The translations under genes were made by a program, and so were the position numbers. Source: Gorsachius magnificus (taxonomy: Eukaryota; Chordata; Aves; Pelecaniformes; Ardeidae). From it: DNA of 64,000 nt. Where the stretch lies: the NCBI GenBank assembly GCA_034008185.1, contig CM067081.1:150008258-150072257 (forward strand). The letters are read 5' to 3'. Under the pieces are notes generated by a model. That model worked only from the letters and a program-made list of their open reading frames with translations. It searched no databases and was not told the origin of the DNA. Positions within the stretch are counted from its first letter, which is position 1. Every line of letters begins with the position of its first letter. Below are positions 34,646 to 49,100 of the stretch, piece after piece.

Positions 34646-35328
34646 GTGATAGCAACCATGCGATGGGCTTCACCAGCGGCCACAGCACATGGGTGGGTGT
34701 GCGTGCGTCTCTGCGTGCACGCCTGCGCACCGGCTGGGGTGCAGGGCGCAGGGGAGGTGACAGCACACCCCTGCCCAGCTGCAGGCAGGGCAGGCATTGC
34801 CCTGCGAGGACAGGAGCAACCCCAGGCTGCAGCCGGGCTGGGGCACGGGGGCACCGAGGCCATGGGGCTGTGGCTGTTCACCCCAGGTGCTGTGCCAGAG
34901 GACTCCCCTCAACACCTGACTGTCAGGGAATGATGAAACCCAAATTCCTGCCCTGCCCAGTCAAAAGGGAGCCAGCCACCCCACGAGCCCCCTCCCTCCG
35001 GATTAGCTGAATGATGCTGAATAGGCATCACTCAACTAATCTGGCAAATAGGGCAAGATGTCGCCGAAGAGCTAAGCATCCACGGGTGGTGTTGGGGAAA
35101 GTACATGTGAGGCTCTAGCTGGGATCTGTCAGAGACAGACGAGCCCCAGCATCCCCCTCTCCTGCAGCCTGCTGCTGCCCAGGGGTGCAGGGGACGCCTG
35201 CCCCTCCGCGCCCCTTCCCTAGGGTGGCACCAGGGAAATCCTGGCCAAAGCTAAGGGTTTACCTTGCTCCGCTACATGCTTCCTAATGTCTCCATTTAAT
35301 CTTTTTCTTTCTTTCTTTTTCTTCTCTC

Positions 35329-35409
35329 CCTTCCCTTCCCTTCCCTTCCCTTCCCTTCCCTTCCCTTCCCTTCCCTTCCCTTCCCTTCCCTTTCCCTTCC
35401 CTTCCCTTT
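35329..35409 (+). repeat. (TTCCC)n pentanucleotide microsatellite
   Basis: About 16 copies of TTCCC, nearly pure, are flanked by TTTC/TTCT-rich pyrimidine sequence (35300-35470). The minus strand is (GGGAA)n, a purine tract that can form G-quadruplex or triplex DNA. The chance minus-strand open frames over it encode only Gly-Lys-Glu-Arg repeats and are not genes. Confidence 0.97.
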
Positions 35410-35894
35410 CTTCTTCCTCTCTCCTTTCTGATCTTCTTCCTTTGTAATTTCTTTCTTTGCTTGCTTAAACGCTCTTCTGTAATTTCTTTCTTCGAAAGCA
35501 AGACAGGCCTCTGGCTGGATCTGGCACTGACGAGGTAAAAGGGGATTATTCTCCTGACTGGGATTAATCACTGGGATTAATACCACGGGGCAACTTCAGC
35601 TAAGGGAGGAAACAGACACAATTCACACGTTACATCCAGCTTTGTCGTGGACAGAGCAGACAGGTGGGCTCACGCCGATGGGGCGAGGAAGAGGATGGGC
35701 TAAAAGGGTCAAGCCCCCTCTCCCCTGCCCACCCCTACAGGCACCGCTGCGCATGGGCATGGGGGGCAGAATCCCCCAAACCCAACGTGAGAGCCGCTCC
35801 CTGGGCTTGCTCAGTGCCTCTTTGCGTCACCGCTGGCTTGGGCACTCCCGGCTGCAGGTGCGCAAGCTGGTTGGGGCGGGTGGCACTGCTCCGG

Positions 35895-35922
35895 CCGGGG
35901 GGGGGGGGCCCCCCCCCCCGGC
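35895..35922. repeat. G12-C11 perfect palindrome
   Basis: A run of 12 G (35897-35908) is joined directly to a run of 11 C (35909-35919) with GCC/GGC flanks, giving a near-perfect inverted repeat with no loop. Such a structure is hard to replicate and sequence and may be partly an assembly effect. Confidence 0.9.
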
Positions 35923-38900
35923 TGTTGGGACAGCGGGCAGGGGCTGGATGGGGTGAGGAACATCCCCATGCAGAATGGGGGGTGGGACAGAGCTGCTGGG
36001 ACTGCAGGGCTGCAGAGGGAGGCCTCGGGCAGCGATGTGATGTACGTCTGCCAGGCATGCGATTGCTACTGCTGCTGCCCGAAGGCGGGCGCTGCCCCGG
36101 GACGGATCTTACACAGCCCGGGGACGGTCGCTATTTACAGCTGGTGAAACCACAGTGCGTTTCCTGCTTTTATTTCTGGGTCCCACGAAGCCCAGGGATG
36201 AACTGAAGAACATAAGCGAGGCTTAGGATGGGCTCAGTAGCTCCTGGCTTCGCTGCTCACAAATCATTCTGCAAACCAACCCGATGACAATAAAGCCCTT
36301 GTATGAAAACCACCGCGTTTCGTAGGCTCCTAAGTGTCCTTTGATGACAAATGCCTTTGCTATTAAGTCTCACCTTCACAGTGCAAGCTGAAGGGAACAT
36401 AAATGCAATTCTTAGACATGGTGGCTTCTAAACAAATATATATAGCATGTGTAATATACAGGCTTACACAAACGTCAGCTTTAAAGCACACAGAGTAGGC
36501 AGGGAAGGAAACTGTAATAACTGAAGCACCAGTGCAGCCACAGGATATGAAGAGGGAGGAAACCACGTGGCAATAGATGGTTTTCTTCTAAGGCACTTGC
36601 ATGTTGTGTTGAATATGGTCTCAGTGCTCAGCCACTGGTGCGCACGGATACTGATGCTCCCGTGGCACAAGCAGTCCACGGCACATTTCAAAGGCTCATT
36701 CACAAAAAAAAGTGTGTGTGTGTATGTATTTACACATGCAAGAAACCAAAGATGTCTAAACCAATGAGCTCTGGTTCAGGTCGCTGTCACGTACTCTTAC
36801 AAAGGTAAAATTAAAGACAGAGGGTTCCCCCATGTAATTTAAGCACAAATGTGTATGTGTTCTGTATTTTCTCTGGTTGATGACCATGGTCATGACTCTG
36901 AATTTTCAGCTTGAGACACTGATTTTCCAGGATGCGCAGAGCACCTACCTGCTAACACTGCTCGTGGCATCTGAAGTTATGAAATCCTACAACACATCCT
37001 GGGACTGTAATTATACACACCTGCAAAACAACAACACCCTCCCCCCCCCCCCCCAACCCTCAAATCAAAATTAAAACCCCACAAAAACTGAAGACACTAC
37101 AATTCATGCCTCAAAACATATTTGCTCACATGCATAAGATCTTGGTTTTTACTCAGGGAGGCTGTTTTTTGGTGGATTTGATTCTTGCTTCTGAGCCTTT
37201 AGTGTTCACTGAAGTTACATTTTTCTTCATTTCTCTTCAGTAATAGGAGCTGGAATTCTTTTTTTTTTTTGTTGTAAATGCAGATGGAGACCCTCTTTCC
37301 ATTGCAGGGCTTCAGGGGCTGTGTTTGGAAGAACCAAACGTCATGGAAGGTTGTAATGTTGTGTTCAACACCCTTCAAGAGATGGCTTATATGTGATCCC
37401 TTTTACAGTAGCATGAATAGTGTTGTGCATAGAGATCTACGGAGCGCGAACGAGTGTCTGTGTGGTGCAGGGGGCCCAGATCTGCCTCTCTTGATACATA
37501 AGGAGTATAAAAAAATTGGGGTTTAGGGGTGACCACATCAGTCACTGTCAGTGAGTTACGGCAGCCTTCCTCGGCTCTTCCTTGTTGAGAAGCTATTAGT
37601 AGTTAATGGAGTCAGCACTATGGTGAGGATGTGCTTTGAGACACCCGGATGGCAGCGATCCGGTCCGGCCTGGCTCCAATTTGGGCACAAAGTGATTGCT
37701 ATGCCACTGACTCCTCACACGTCCACAGAGGTTCCCAAATGATCCATGACACCTCACTGCACAGCGCCGGGCTGCAACACACCCCGCGGCGACACAACCC
37801 AAAGGCCTCCGTCGCGTCTGAACTTGCCGAGATATCATCTTAAGATTGCACCCGTAATGATGAGCATAAGCGATACTGTTGTGCTGAATAAGGTCTCTTA
37901 CCAGAAAAACAAAAACAGGGAAAGTTGGCGTCATCGTCTCTAACCCCTGTCACTACGCAGCTGTAAGCAAACGCAGAGAAAAGCTCTGGGTCAGCGTTAG
38001 GCTGGGTGACTTTGCTGTATGGATCTAAGACTGGTTTCCCAATGAAGTCATGCTCCGGTCTGTCCCTTCACACAAAGGAAGCCTCTGGGTCATCCGTGGT
38101 GATATTTGTCTGCAGCTCTATAGATAGCTTTGATCTCCTCTTCTGACAGATGAGCATAAATAATTGTGTTACCACTCTTGTTTTTTTAAGAGTCATCATT
38201 TCATTAACAAAGGGATCAAATTAACGCCTCCAACTGTAAGGGCGAGGAGCAGCCTTTCACTGGCACCTTGAAGTCATTGTGCCTAACTTGGGCTACGGGG
38301 GGGGCGGGGGGGGAGGTTGTAAGGACCGATGTTGCCTTAGGTGCGCTACATCTCCGACATCTACCGGTTGGCGAAGTGCTCATTCCTGCAGCTCGGTGCG
38401 ATGTCAGCAGCCGCTGCCTCTCCTGGACACCCCAAGTTCGTGGGCTGGGTGAGCGGCCAAACCCCTCCTCAGGTCCATGAAGAACCATGGGTTACAAACA
38501 GAGAGTGGGTGGTTGAAGACATTAATCCCTCCCTGCCACCCCGGGGTGGCAGTGGACATGGATTCCCAATGGAAGCTGCAAACCTGCCATACATTTTGGT
38601 GACAAATCCTGGTCCTGTCATTTCCTTGGGGTTCCTCCAAAGCTGTTGTACCTCTCCTGCCCTGGGTCTAGCAAGGGATCTGTTCTGGATTCAAGGTGTT
38701 GTGTTGCTGCCATGAGAGGACCCTTCAGAGGATCCTCTGAAAAATTGGGTGCTACTGCCTTAAAGCATTTTGCTAGTTTGCCACCTGAAGAGGCAATGCA
38801 AGCCATCGAGTCAGTACCGCTTAACAAATTCCTGCAAGTTAGCCGAGCTTTCGCAATGGGCAGGATGCATGCTCTTAGCCCAACGCAAAGCTAAGTTGAG

Positions 38901-41900
38901 TACGTCAGCTGGAACAGTAGCTGCCAGCTACCACTGTCCCCTCCTTCCTCGCTGAGTAGCAGAAAGACCTTGCCACGGTCATATATCATCCTCAGTGGAG
39001 ATTCTTGGTCTTCCATGCAACCCCCTTTTGTAGGGCCTCCTCTTGCGCAGAGAATCTAGATAACAGCATGTATTCCCACTTGTCCCGGTTCATTTTACAT
39101 CTTCGGAGCCCCGAGAGCCTGTAAAAGCGTGAGTATTCACCAGTCACGCCCGGCGCAGTAAAGAGGACATCTTGGGAACAGAGCCAAGCTCCGCATGAAC
39201 TTGTTAGCATCTTTGTTACCACTTCAGCTGCATTCCTGGATTTATGCGTAAGAGATTAGTCCCCCAAATGAATGCCTCAGCAGAGTCAAAATTGTGCAGA
39301 AAAAGCCACTCAGTACACCTGGGTTTTTTTCACTCTGCACCAGCTCAGGTGAGAAAGCAGCAACGAAGACACCCATTTCTGGTACTGCAGGAGGAGAATC
39401 AAGCGATCTAACTCCCGTCTTCTATTGAACATCGGCCCCTAACAAGCCCAGCCTGAGCTCTGTACAGCACGGGCAAAGGCAGCCACCGACTGCTCTCCTG
39501 GGCCAGAACTTTACATTGATCCCCACCCACAGTAATCCAACACAAAGCCATATTTCCTAGGAGGAGAAATAAGGGCAGTTTTTACAGTCCCTGGTAAAAA
39601 TTATGGTGTTTTCTGCTTTGGCTGAATGTGTCTCTGAGAGGGTTTAACATTTAATATCAAGCAACAGCTGATAACACTCAGGTTGTAAGCTGCCCGGGCC
39701 AGGTAAAGTGACAGTTTTATTGTATCTGCACGTTTGATCTTCTCCACAGTAAGCGATGCATAAAGCACCTTCCCCACAAACAGCTGAGCTTCCTTGGCTT
39801 TGGTGGGTGCCACAGGCCTGCGGAGCTCCCCAGCTGCTCCAGCCCTGGCTGCTGCTGGGCCCCGGCTCCCTCCGAGAACAACCTTACAGTTACCACCTGC
39901 ACTGGTAAAACATACCTGAAGCCAAAATATGCTACTTAACACCAATGAAGGGTAGAGCAAAAGTGGCAATAGTTTGTCATATCCTTAACAGGCGCACCCT
40001 TTGCTTTCTCAAACTTTAATTAATACCACCACCAAAACACTCATAGTAACTATTAATGCTAAATTAATTCAGAGAACAATGGCATGAACTGCTGATTTAA
40101 GTCACATGGGGACCCAAAAAATGAGATGCTGAAATCAAACTTACCTCTTTCTGCACTTGGCAGTCAGTCCTTAAATCCCACATGCATGAATTCCACGTGT
40201 CCTCCGAGTCATTAAGTACCTGACGTAGCATCTTGTAGTTCTTAGCAACTGCAGTCTACAAGCATCTGTGAACGCGTGCCCCTTCTGTGATATATCAGTC
40301 ACCCCAGCTGTCAGGTCGAGTCTCAAATATTTGACACGGGACTTGGTGGGAGACCTGTGCTGCTTCCAGGAATGACCTGGCTGAGAAAGGCAATGCCTTT
40401 TGTGGACAGCAAGGAAGAACAGAGGAAGCACATCGCTACCTCCATTTTAATGTCAAACCAGATCTCCCTCCAAGTCTTTGACTCCCTAACAAGCCTCAGG
40501 CAATCTTTGCTGCGGATGGTGACTGATCATAGATAATGTCCAGCTGGGTGTCTGAAGAAACAGGAGTCATCTTTACTAGATGAAGATTTCAATTATCATT
40601 AGAAATAAGTGGGGGCAATTAAAGGTGCAAAGACGCGTCGCGTGGGGAAGCGCCGGCATGCCCAGGGAGCGCCAGCACAAGCCGCTGTCGCTGTGGTGCC
40701 CGCCTGTGTTTGGTGAAGGTGGGGAGGTAGAAGCCGAGGTCAACTCACAAGCAGCGTTGCAGGTGCTTTGCGGCCATAAGCACCCTTGGCAGATGTTTTT
40801 GTAGAGAAGGGTCAGATACTTCTGCCAAGAGAAGGGGGATGAGCATGGAGACAAACTAAAGGCTTGGGTAAATGCAGGTGTGTGGTTAAAGGGAACTAGA
40901 GTGCATTTTTACACTTAAAAAACTGAACCGAGCCACGTACCCAAATAGGTGCTTCATGCACATATCCTTGGACTAACAAGATTTTTCTCATCGGCCTAAA
41001 CAAAGGAACACATGTACAGATAGAAGAACTGAACCCAAATTTAGCTCTGGATGCGGCTGATGTACATGTATGCTGTGCTAGACCAAATCCCCCGCTCCAG
41101 ACACTTGTGGGCTGTGGAATTTGAAGTCTGGGTCTTTCCAAATGTCAGGATTTGGTTCATTTTAGAGTCACATCAGAGCAGATATGAGCTTGTGTCTCTT
41201 GAAAAATATGGAAGGACTTTGAGGCAATTCCTTCTTTATAGGAGCAGCCCTTTTGATGTCTAAGCGGTCACTAACATGAGGGACAATTTACAGAATCAAA
41301 GCAACGAGAGGCAACAGAACTGGTGGTCTTGGAAGAAGCACGGATGGCAGCAATGCCAGGGTTTGTGCAATTACTGACTTGAAGAAATCAATTCAGCCTG
41401 CACACTTAATGAAGGAAAGGTCCGGCAAAAAAATAGTTACATAAATACATCACTGAAAATTGCATCATGGACCTATTAGGCATGAAGTCATGTAGATTTT
41501 CTAATTTCCAGACCTTTGGCATTGCACGCTTAGGATTCTTGAAACACGGTTTTCAGTGTGCAGCTGCATATATTTATATATTATCACACAGATGGGCACA
41601 GGCACACAGAGATATGCACACGTGCCCTTCAATACATTGGGCTACAAGATGATATAGTGTTTAAAGCTAAAAACAGTTTCTATGCGTTATATAAGAATAT
41701 GAGTTTAAAAGCATTCATATACATTCCAAGAGTTGTGGTTCCCCAAAATGGTGCGCCCTTACAGAAAATGAAGGGTTTACTCAAGCTGAACAAAAATCCT
41801 TCTAGGAGGGGTTTTGAGCTACAGCAGCAACTCGTCCTTTTTCCTGATACATAAAGAATCCGAATGGTTTTTAATTTGCCTTGTCACAAGGTTTGCGTCC

Positions 41901-43100
41901 ATAGACAATCCTGGAGCTGAATTCCCGCTGAAGTACGTGACACCTTCACACGAATGGGCTGCAGAACCTGGGCCTAAGTATTTCACTTCACTTCTTAGCC
42001 ATTCATCTAGAACAGTTCTAACGTTTGCAACTGCAGCTATTGGGAAAGGATCACGCACTTCAAACCAGATGGATTTAAAGGACACACCCAGAGAATCACT
42101 TGCTGTAACCCCACAGCCACACCCGAGATGGTCCCAGCCGTTCCACTTACGGTTTATGATACATCATCTCTATATTCAGAAATAAAGTCTACCAGCACGA
42201 GGTGTATGGCTCTGTTTGCTTGATAAGCAAAAAAAATGTTTGCAATTAATTTTGTTATACCCAACTACAATACATTTAGTTTTCCAGGGCATATGCCCTT
42301 TCTTGAGTTTGAGGGTTTTTAAAGATGGTAAAAAAAAGGGGACTTGGGCCATTTGCCCAAGATTTCTAAAGATCCTGAAGCCCAGTGAGAAGCGTGGCTA
42401 CTTGATATCGCAAAGTCCCAGTCTAAAGGTCACTAGTCATATGCAGGTCACTTCATTAGCGCAGGCAGTTAGTTAGCAATTACTGGTTTGGGTAATCCTG
42501 GACGGTACAGCTGCTGCACCCCTATGGCATCAGTCCACATGAGCAGAAGGCATCTGTGTGGCACGAGTGCAGCTGATCCTTTTGGAAACAGGAGATCCTA
42601 AATACGGTGCTCTTCCCACTGGATCGCTGATGCGGTTTCAGCACAGTTTCCCTGACTGGTGTGATTTAGAAAAGCAGGTTTTACAAAGTCATCCTGGCTA
42701 AAATACTGCAGAAGGCCCACGTTTAATGAGAGGCGTGGGTAACACAGGGGCTCCGCACACCCCTATGAACCTAGCTTTACATCCTGTGCAAAGGAAAAGG
42801 TTTTAAATTTGTCCGTGTTTGATCCCAGGGCTGACCATTCGCCGTTCCCACCGCTGCCTTGCCTGTTCTGCGTCACAGTAACAGCAGTCAACACGGACAA
42901 TTTTCTTCAGATGCCTTGTTGTGTTTTACTGCACAACGCATAAAAATGTAACCTGATAACGCACAAAAGGGATTTGGCATCTTCGCTTTGCAGCGCAAAC
43001 AGTGTTATTGTTATGGGCCATCCAAAATATGAGTCAGCCTGCGGGGATACGGCAGTGCAACACACCAAGCAGCCAGAGCTGGAGTGGGCTGCGGCAGCTC

Positions 43101-43130
43101 GGCTCCGCTCCGCTCCGCTCCGCTCGGCTC
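43101..43130 (+). repeat. (CGCTC)n-type pentamer tandem repeat
   Basis: Six pentamers (GGCTC, four CGCTC, GGCTC) form a short GC-rich array. A diverged duplication with the shared core GATGTGCT follows at about 43131-43170. Confidence 0.85.
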
Positions 43131-46100
43131 TGCCTGCAGATGTGCTGCTCTCCCTGCGGATGTGCTCCCCCGCTGGCGGTGGCTGCGACTCTTGCCTTTC
43201 ACTTGTCCTCCTCTTTTGAAAGGACAAGCCGTTCAGAAATGGCATTTGTACCTCTTTTGGACTGATGGATGCCGCGTTGTACAATAATTGGTTAAATTTA
43301 TGTGGCATGTGGTTTCATTCAGCTGATCTGGACTGTGCTGCAAAAGCCAGGCACACCCTGGCCTGACGGGAATCACGAATCCCCTTCTCAGCCAAAGACG
43401 CTCAAGAGAACATAAAACAGACTGGGAACCAAAAGGCTGATGGACTCTTCCTTTCAAAGCTCCCAAGACCCTTAATCCCCAAGTATCCTTTTTCCACACG
43501 CTGCTTTACATGCCTGATTGAAGCCCAAGTGATTGAAACCCAATTAGCAGAGGGAGAGGAACGTCCAGGCACTGAGATCAGGATGCCTGCTCCTGTCACA
43601 CATGAAGTCATTGGTACAAAAACAGCAAGTTGGGATCTTAAGAGCCCCTTCAAATGATAAATCTACAGAAAGCAGAAGGGAGAAGGCTGGCAAGAAAGCC
43701 CAGAGAAAAATTGGCTGCACAGATAGGCAACAGGAGAAAGAAACGGAGAGGCTTTGAGAGAGAAATTGGTTAGAAAGTGTCCCGACCTGGGGAGGTCTGC
43801 TCCGCCAGGGCTTCAGGATAGCTGCGGAGAATCTGGTGGAGCATGTTTAACACGGACATTGTTCTACCAGGGGGACCCAGTGTTGCAATGCTATTCTCTT
43901 TAGAACAGTTAAAAACGCCAGAAAAATGAGATTTTATAATGACATTACTCAATTTCCCACATCCTCAAAATGCGGCTGGAGACCGGATGCTGGGTAAAGC
44001 CCGTTTCCTCCAGCGTTGCAGGGGGCACGGCTTGTCTTATGCCACGTCCCGTGGGGATGGGACCAGCATCCGGGTCCCACCAGGAGCACGCCCTGTAGGA
44101 CAGTCTCACCGGCCTTTGCACAGCAAGGCTTCCCAGGCGCATTAGTCCACAAGACGTGGTCCCGACACTGACGCAACGCTGGATGCACATCTGGGATTCA
44201 GACACTCGTTAGCAACGCTGAAGTCACACTTCCTTGGAAAACAGGCACAAGAGAGACAATGGGAGGAGCTGACTGTAAACGCAGTTGTTGTATCTCCACT
44301 TACCTGACCTGTGAGACCCAGGGGTAATGGGGATGCTCCTGTGATTGACAGCCCCTCACCTTTACCATGCGGGTGGCCCCAGCTGTGCCCACCAGCGTGG
44401 CCAGGCACGCGGTGCAGCCGGGACCCCCGGTAGGGTTGTTCCAGTGGTGTGGGTGGGCAACACATGGGACCTCAGGCTTGGACTCAGGGAACAGCCACTC
44501 AGCCCTCCTACCTGCCCTCCGATCCTGGGCGCGCGGGAGAGGGCACTCAGCAAGACGCACCGAAATTCACCAAAATGAAGACACGGCACAGGATTTTTAA
44601 ATAATTTTATAATTTCCTGATGAACTTAGTCTGTGAATAAAAAAAGAAGAAAAAAAAAATGAACAAAGTGTTTATATTATCAAGGCAAAGTTGAATATAA
44701 CACATTTTCTTTGCAGTTTCATTATCCTGTCAGTAACACGACTCCAGCAATAAAACACATACAAGTTGAAGGCAGCGTGCGCACTTGCATCACAGACATC
44801 AATGTCTCCCGCTGCTGTTATTTCAAAAAGGAATTCAAGTACGCTAGATCCCGTCCCCAAAGCCTGTCTCCCCCTCCGCTAAAGTGCAACACGCCTCTTC
44901 CAAAGCAAATGAGGGATCCGTGTCTGCGGAGCGGATGGAGCATCCCACGGATTTTTCTTTTTTTTTCTTTTTTTAACCCCACAAACGATTTGTGAACCTG
45001 GTGTGCAGCTCTCCTCATTTACTGACTTGGAGGGGAACAGCAATATACTGTTTTAGTGGGCTTGGAGCAGCATGTTAGGCTAGCACAGAAATTATTCCCC
45101 TGTTCGTGGTCCCATTTGATTCATCCTCCTTCAGCATCTGAACAGATAAAGGCATTTGCCACTAAAGCCTCCCCAGATATACTGTAACGAGCGTGTAAGG
45201 GCCAAACGCAGCCACCCCTGGGCAGGCAGGGGGGACAGAGACGTGGCCACGTCCATGGAGAGCTGGGAAGATGGGGTAGATTAAAGGAACAACATCTACT
45301 CATAAAATCTGGCTTCAGATTTGGGTTTTGGATAACCACATTTTACAACAAATAGGAATACACGTGACTGACAGATCCATTTTTTGCCATTTTCCAAATG
45401 GCACAACAAGTTTTGGAACAGAAAGCCCCCACAAAGCACCGAGAACCTAAAGTGGGAACACCTATTTAAAACAAAAACTGATTGACTTGATTTTCAAGAT
45501 CCAGACTGAAAGTGCAAAATGGGGACAAACAGCATACGATAAGTTTGATATAAAAAAATACATTCACTTGATGAAATTCTTTACCTAGTCTCATAGGTAG
45601 AGCGATTTGCATGGGGTTTTTTTGTTTATGTTACGTGTCAGTTTAGCCCCACATTGTTCCTTTTAAGCGGTGCAAGTCTTCGATGCGACCGCAGCAGAAG
45701 GCGGCTCCCAGTCCTCTCCTGCACCGTAACCCGCTGCGGCTACGTGACCAAGACCGGGCACAAAGAAACACAACTTTGATAATGGACCTACACCCGACTA
45801 CCTGCACCGGCCCATCTGCGCTTCCATGTGTCCCTGCTATCAACGGGTGCGATTGAGAAGACCGGCAATATCTGGCCAAAGCACTTTGGCCCATTTACAT
45901 CAGCGGTTCCTACCTTAAGGGACACCTGGTGTTGATAACCGTTACCAGAAAAGACGGATTTCCGAAATACTGATTCATTCTGCCCATTTCTCTATTACAC
46001 GTGTCCTGCGTAAACCTGGGAAAGCAGGAATTTATACAGGGTTTGTAACATTTCCTAAGAGTCCAAGCTGCCTTGGACCTCAACAGCCTGTGAAAGGCAA

Positions 46101-49100
46101 CTGGTTATAATTATAAGCCCACAAATCCTTTTCCGTACAATCCCAAGAGGAGGAGTCACGGCTTTGTTGCTTCTTTACTTGAATTCCTTTTGATGAAATT
46201 TATTTTTATATATTTTTTTAAAACACTTCTTTTTCAGTTCTACTACTATCTTTTTTTTTAATCTGACAATAGACACACATTGTTGGTAACTGCCCCAGCC
46301 TTAGGACCACACAGACAATATCGACAAGCAGAAAACAAAACAGGAAAAAACACCCCTGAAAAAGTCAGGAGAGATACTGATGACAGGGTTACAGCACTCA
46401 CCACACACACTGGAAAAAGTCAGGATTTCTGTGTTTATGCTTTTGACACTAAAAAGTTTTGAAACAGTTTTTCTTTTTTTTTTTTTTAAAAATAGTCAGC
46501 ATACACAGCCATTTTGTTCAGAAGGATTTGCTGTTGCGTAAGGTTCCTTCCATTTGTGTGGAAAAAACAATTAAAAACATTATTTTGTTTAAAAAACCCC
46601 CCTGACACTCCTTTTCCTCGCCACGCTGACAAGACGGGTTGGCAGAGTTGGCCTTGCCAGGCGCGACGCCCCACGATGCCCCGTGCCCGACCCTCCCACC
46701 TCGCCGGCTTTGCTGGGGCAGTGTTAGTTATCCACAGCCTTCTGCATCCTCTCCCCTTCCCTCTTTTGGTGTGGGTGCTGAGCTGAGCAGAGGCTTCCTT
46801 TAGCATCAGATGCCTTGATTGTACTATTTGCCTTTCATCGGAGTCGTTTGAGGAATACACGCGTTACTTAGGTAGTGAAATTTTTGCTTTAAAATGGTAT
46901 CAGCGCATGACTCTCTACGTCCCTTGTAGAGACCCCTTCCTTCGGTGGCTGATTGGCAACTAGTACAGAAGCGGGGACTCGACCCTGTCAACCTTTTACT
47001 GGTTCTAGAAATTTCCCAACAAACTGAGCACTAGCAGCAGAATGGGTGGGAATGACAGGGCAAATGAAAAGAGGTGCCCCTTTGGTTCAAAAACCAGGGT
47101 CCTATCGACGAGATTTATGACATTAACGCTCCCTTGTGCAAAATACCGACAGCCTCAAAGTACCAGAAAATTTGCTAGAGAAGGGTTATTCCAGCCCTGC
47201 AACCAGAAACGGCACACACAGTTTTGTGCATCACGTCAGACCTTCACCTTCCGTCCCCCAGACTTGGCAAAAATTGGATACTCCAAAGAGGGTTTGGCAT
47301 TTTCTAGAGGGAAAGCTGGTTAAAGGCAGTCAAAATGAGAGAGAATACTAGAAGCTTAGAGCTTCATTTGGGAGCACGCCAGGCAATTCTTCTTCCCGTC
47401 GCAAACAGTGCTCATGTCCTCACCCTGTAACTCTAGTGTTGTAATGTCCTTTCAGTGTTTTACATGAGGCTGGATTGAGGGAAATATGTACTTGGACTTG
47501 TGGATATCATGAACAAGCATGCTTAGGGTGTCAGCTGTATGTGGGCTTCAAACTTCAGTTATTTTTTAGCCTGAACCCAGCTAAAATGACCTATTTAATT
47601 TTCTACAGACAGCTCCTCAAACCCTTACAACTCTCAGTTTCTCTACAAATGACAGCTTGAAAGAAAAAAAAAAAAAAAAGAGCAATTAAAACTTTCACAG
47701 CTCCCATAGCAAATGGAACTTCATTCAACAGGAGAAGAAACAGCAAGATTCCCCAGGCTCCCTGGGAAGGGCCCCTGAATTTCCCAGAGCTGCTGCGTTG
47801 CAGGACCGCTGTGCTGGGAAACTGCCTGCATCTGCCTGGCTGCTGACACCTGGGTATGAGATTTTAAAAGAGCAGCGGTGGGTTAGGCAACTGGATGAGC
47901 ACTGCAGTATGTGCACACGTACGGCCCTTCTGCCATGTGCTGGAGACACAATTTCGTGACGGATTAGGGTGACAAAATCCCTTCGTCGCCCTAAGGCCAA
48001 CGGTGTGGCACTCTGAGCAAAAAGAAAAAGCTTTCGCCGGTCACGTTCAGCGCTAAATCATGGCCGGCAGCACCTCCCAAATCACACAGTTCCTCGAGCT
48101 ATTCACCATGACAAGATCTCTGTCGACACAGGATCGGAGAGATTACCTGAAATAGTTCAATGGAGATCAAGTCGGATCAAGTCTGTTCCCAAATGAGATC
48201 TGCTCTCTCCCTGAAAGCACTTTACTGAGGTCTAAGATCAACGTTTAAGATGGGAAGCCTAGAAGACCTAGAAAATAACAGCAGTTAACGAGAAAAACTG
48301 CAAAGGCCCAACAATCCAGATGGGAGGAACAGCAGGTGTGTGGCTGGGAGATAAAAGACCAAATGGCCCGCGTGAAAACTAGCCAGGCTTGACAAATCCT
48401 TTCAGGGAAGAGGCCGGGAGATGTGTAAACAGTGAGATTCACCTGGCTGCCAATGCACGGATCCCGCGCGTGCTGTCGGGACAGCAACGCCGCCTTTGGC
48501 CAGGGCGCTTTCAAGTCTAGAAACGCAGCCGCAGGCTGGCAGCGGAGTTAAAGATGCAGAAGGACTAAGCACTGAAACTCGCAGCTTTCCTGCAACGAAG
48601 GGGCAACGCTGTAAACCAAGGGAATTGAAATAACAGCTCGAAGTGACCACCCCTCGTTCCCATCCCCTCCCCCTGCCCCTGCCTGCAGCAGAGACGCTAT
48701 CAAGGAACATCTCAGTAAGAGGTTTACAAGCAGGAGTCATTTGAACCATCGATAAGGGAAATTCCACAGCTTCTCACAGAGGAGGGATTGTTTTACAACA
48801 GGGAACCAGGGCAGCTGGAGATTTGACCATATAAGTTAATGAGATAGTCAGGAGTGGTGGTGGTGGTGTGAGATGCTAGGCTGATGGCTCTGATGCTTTT
48901 ACAGGCGGCATTAAATTCCTTGAGTGAGTAATTAGGGGTGATGTAGAAAAAGCAAGGGGAAAGATTTCAAAACAACAGCGCCTATCGAAACGTGCTGACT
49001 CAAATAATGGGACCGAAGGGGTGGATCTGGGATGAGGCACGGCTCAGTGGTATGTACAGTCACTGTCTACATGCCTTCCGGTGTTCCCCCCTTGCACACA

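Noticed and set aside
35283..35586. Lys/Glu/Gly/Arg-rich minus-strand frames
   Set aside because: They are only the translation of the (GGGAA)n microsatellite.
43866..43880. Second CTCF-like motif (ACCAGGGGGACCC)
   Set aside because: It deviates at key positions of the consensus and has no supporting context.
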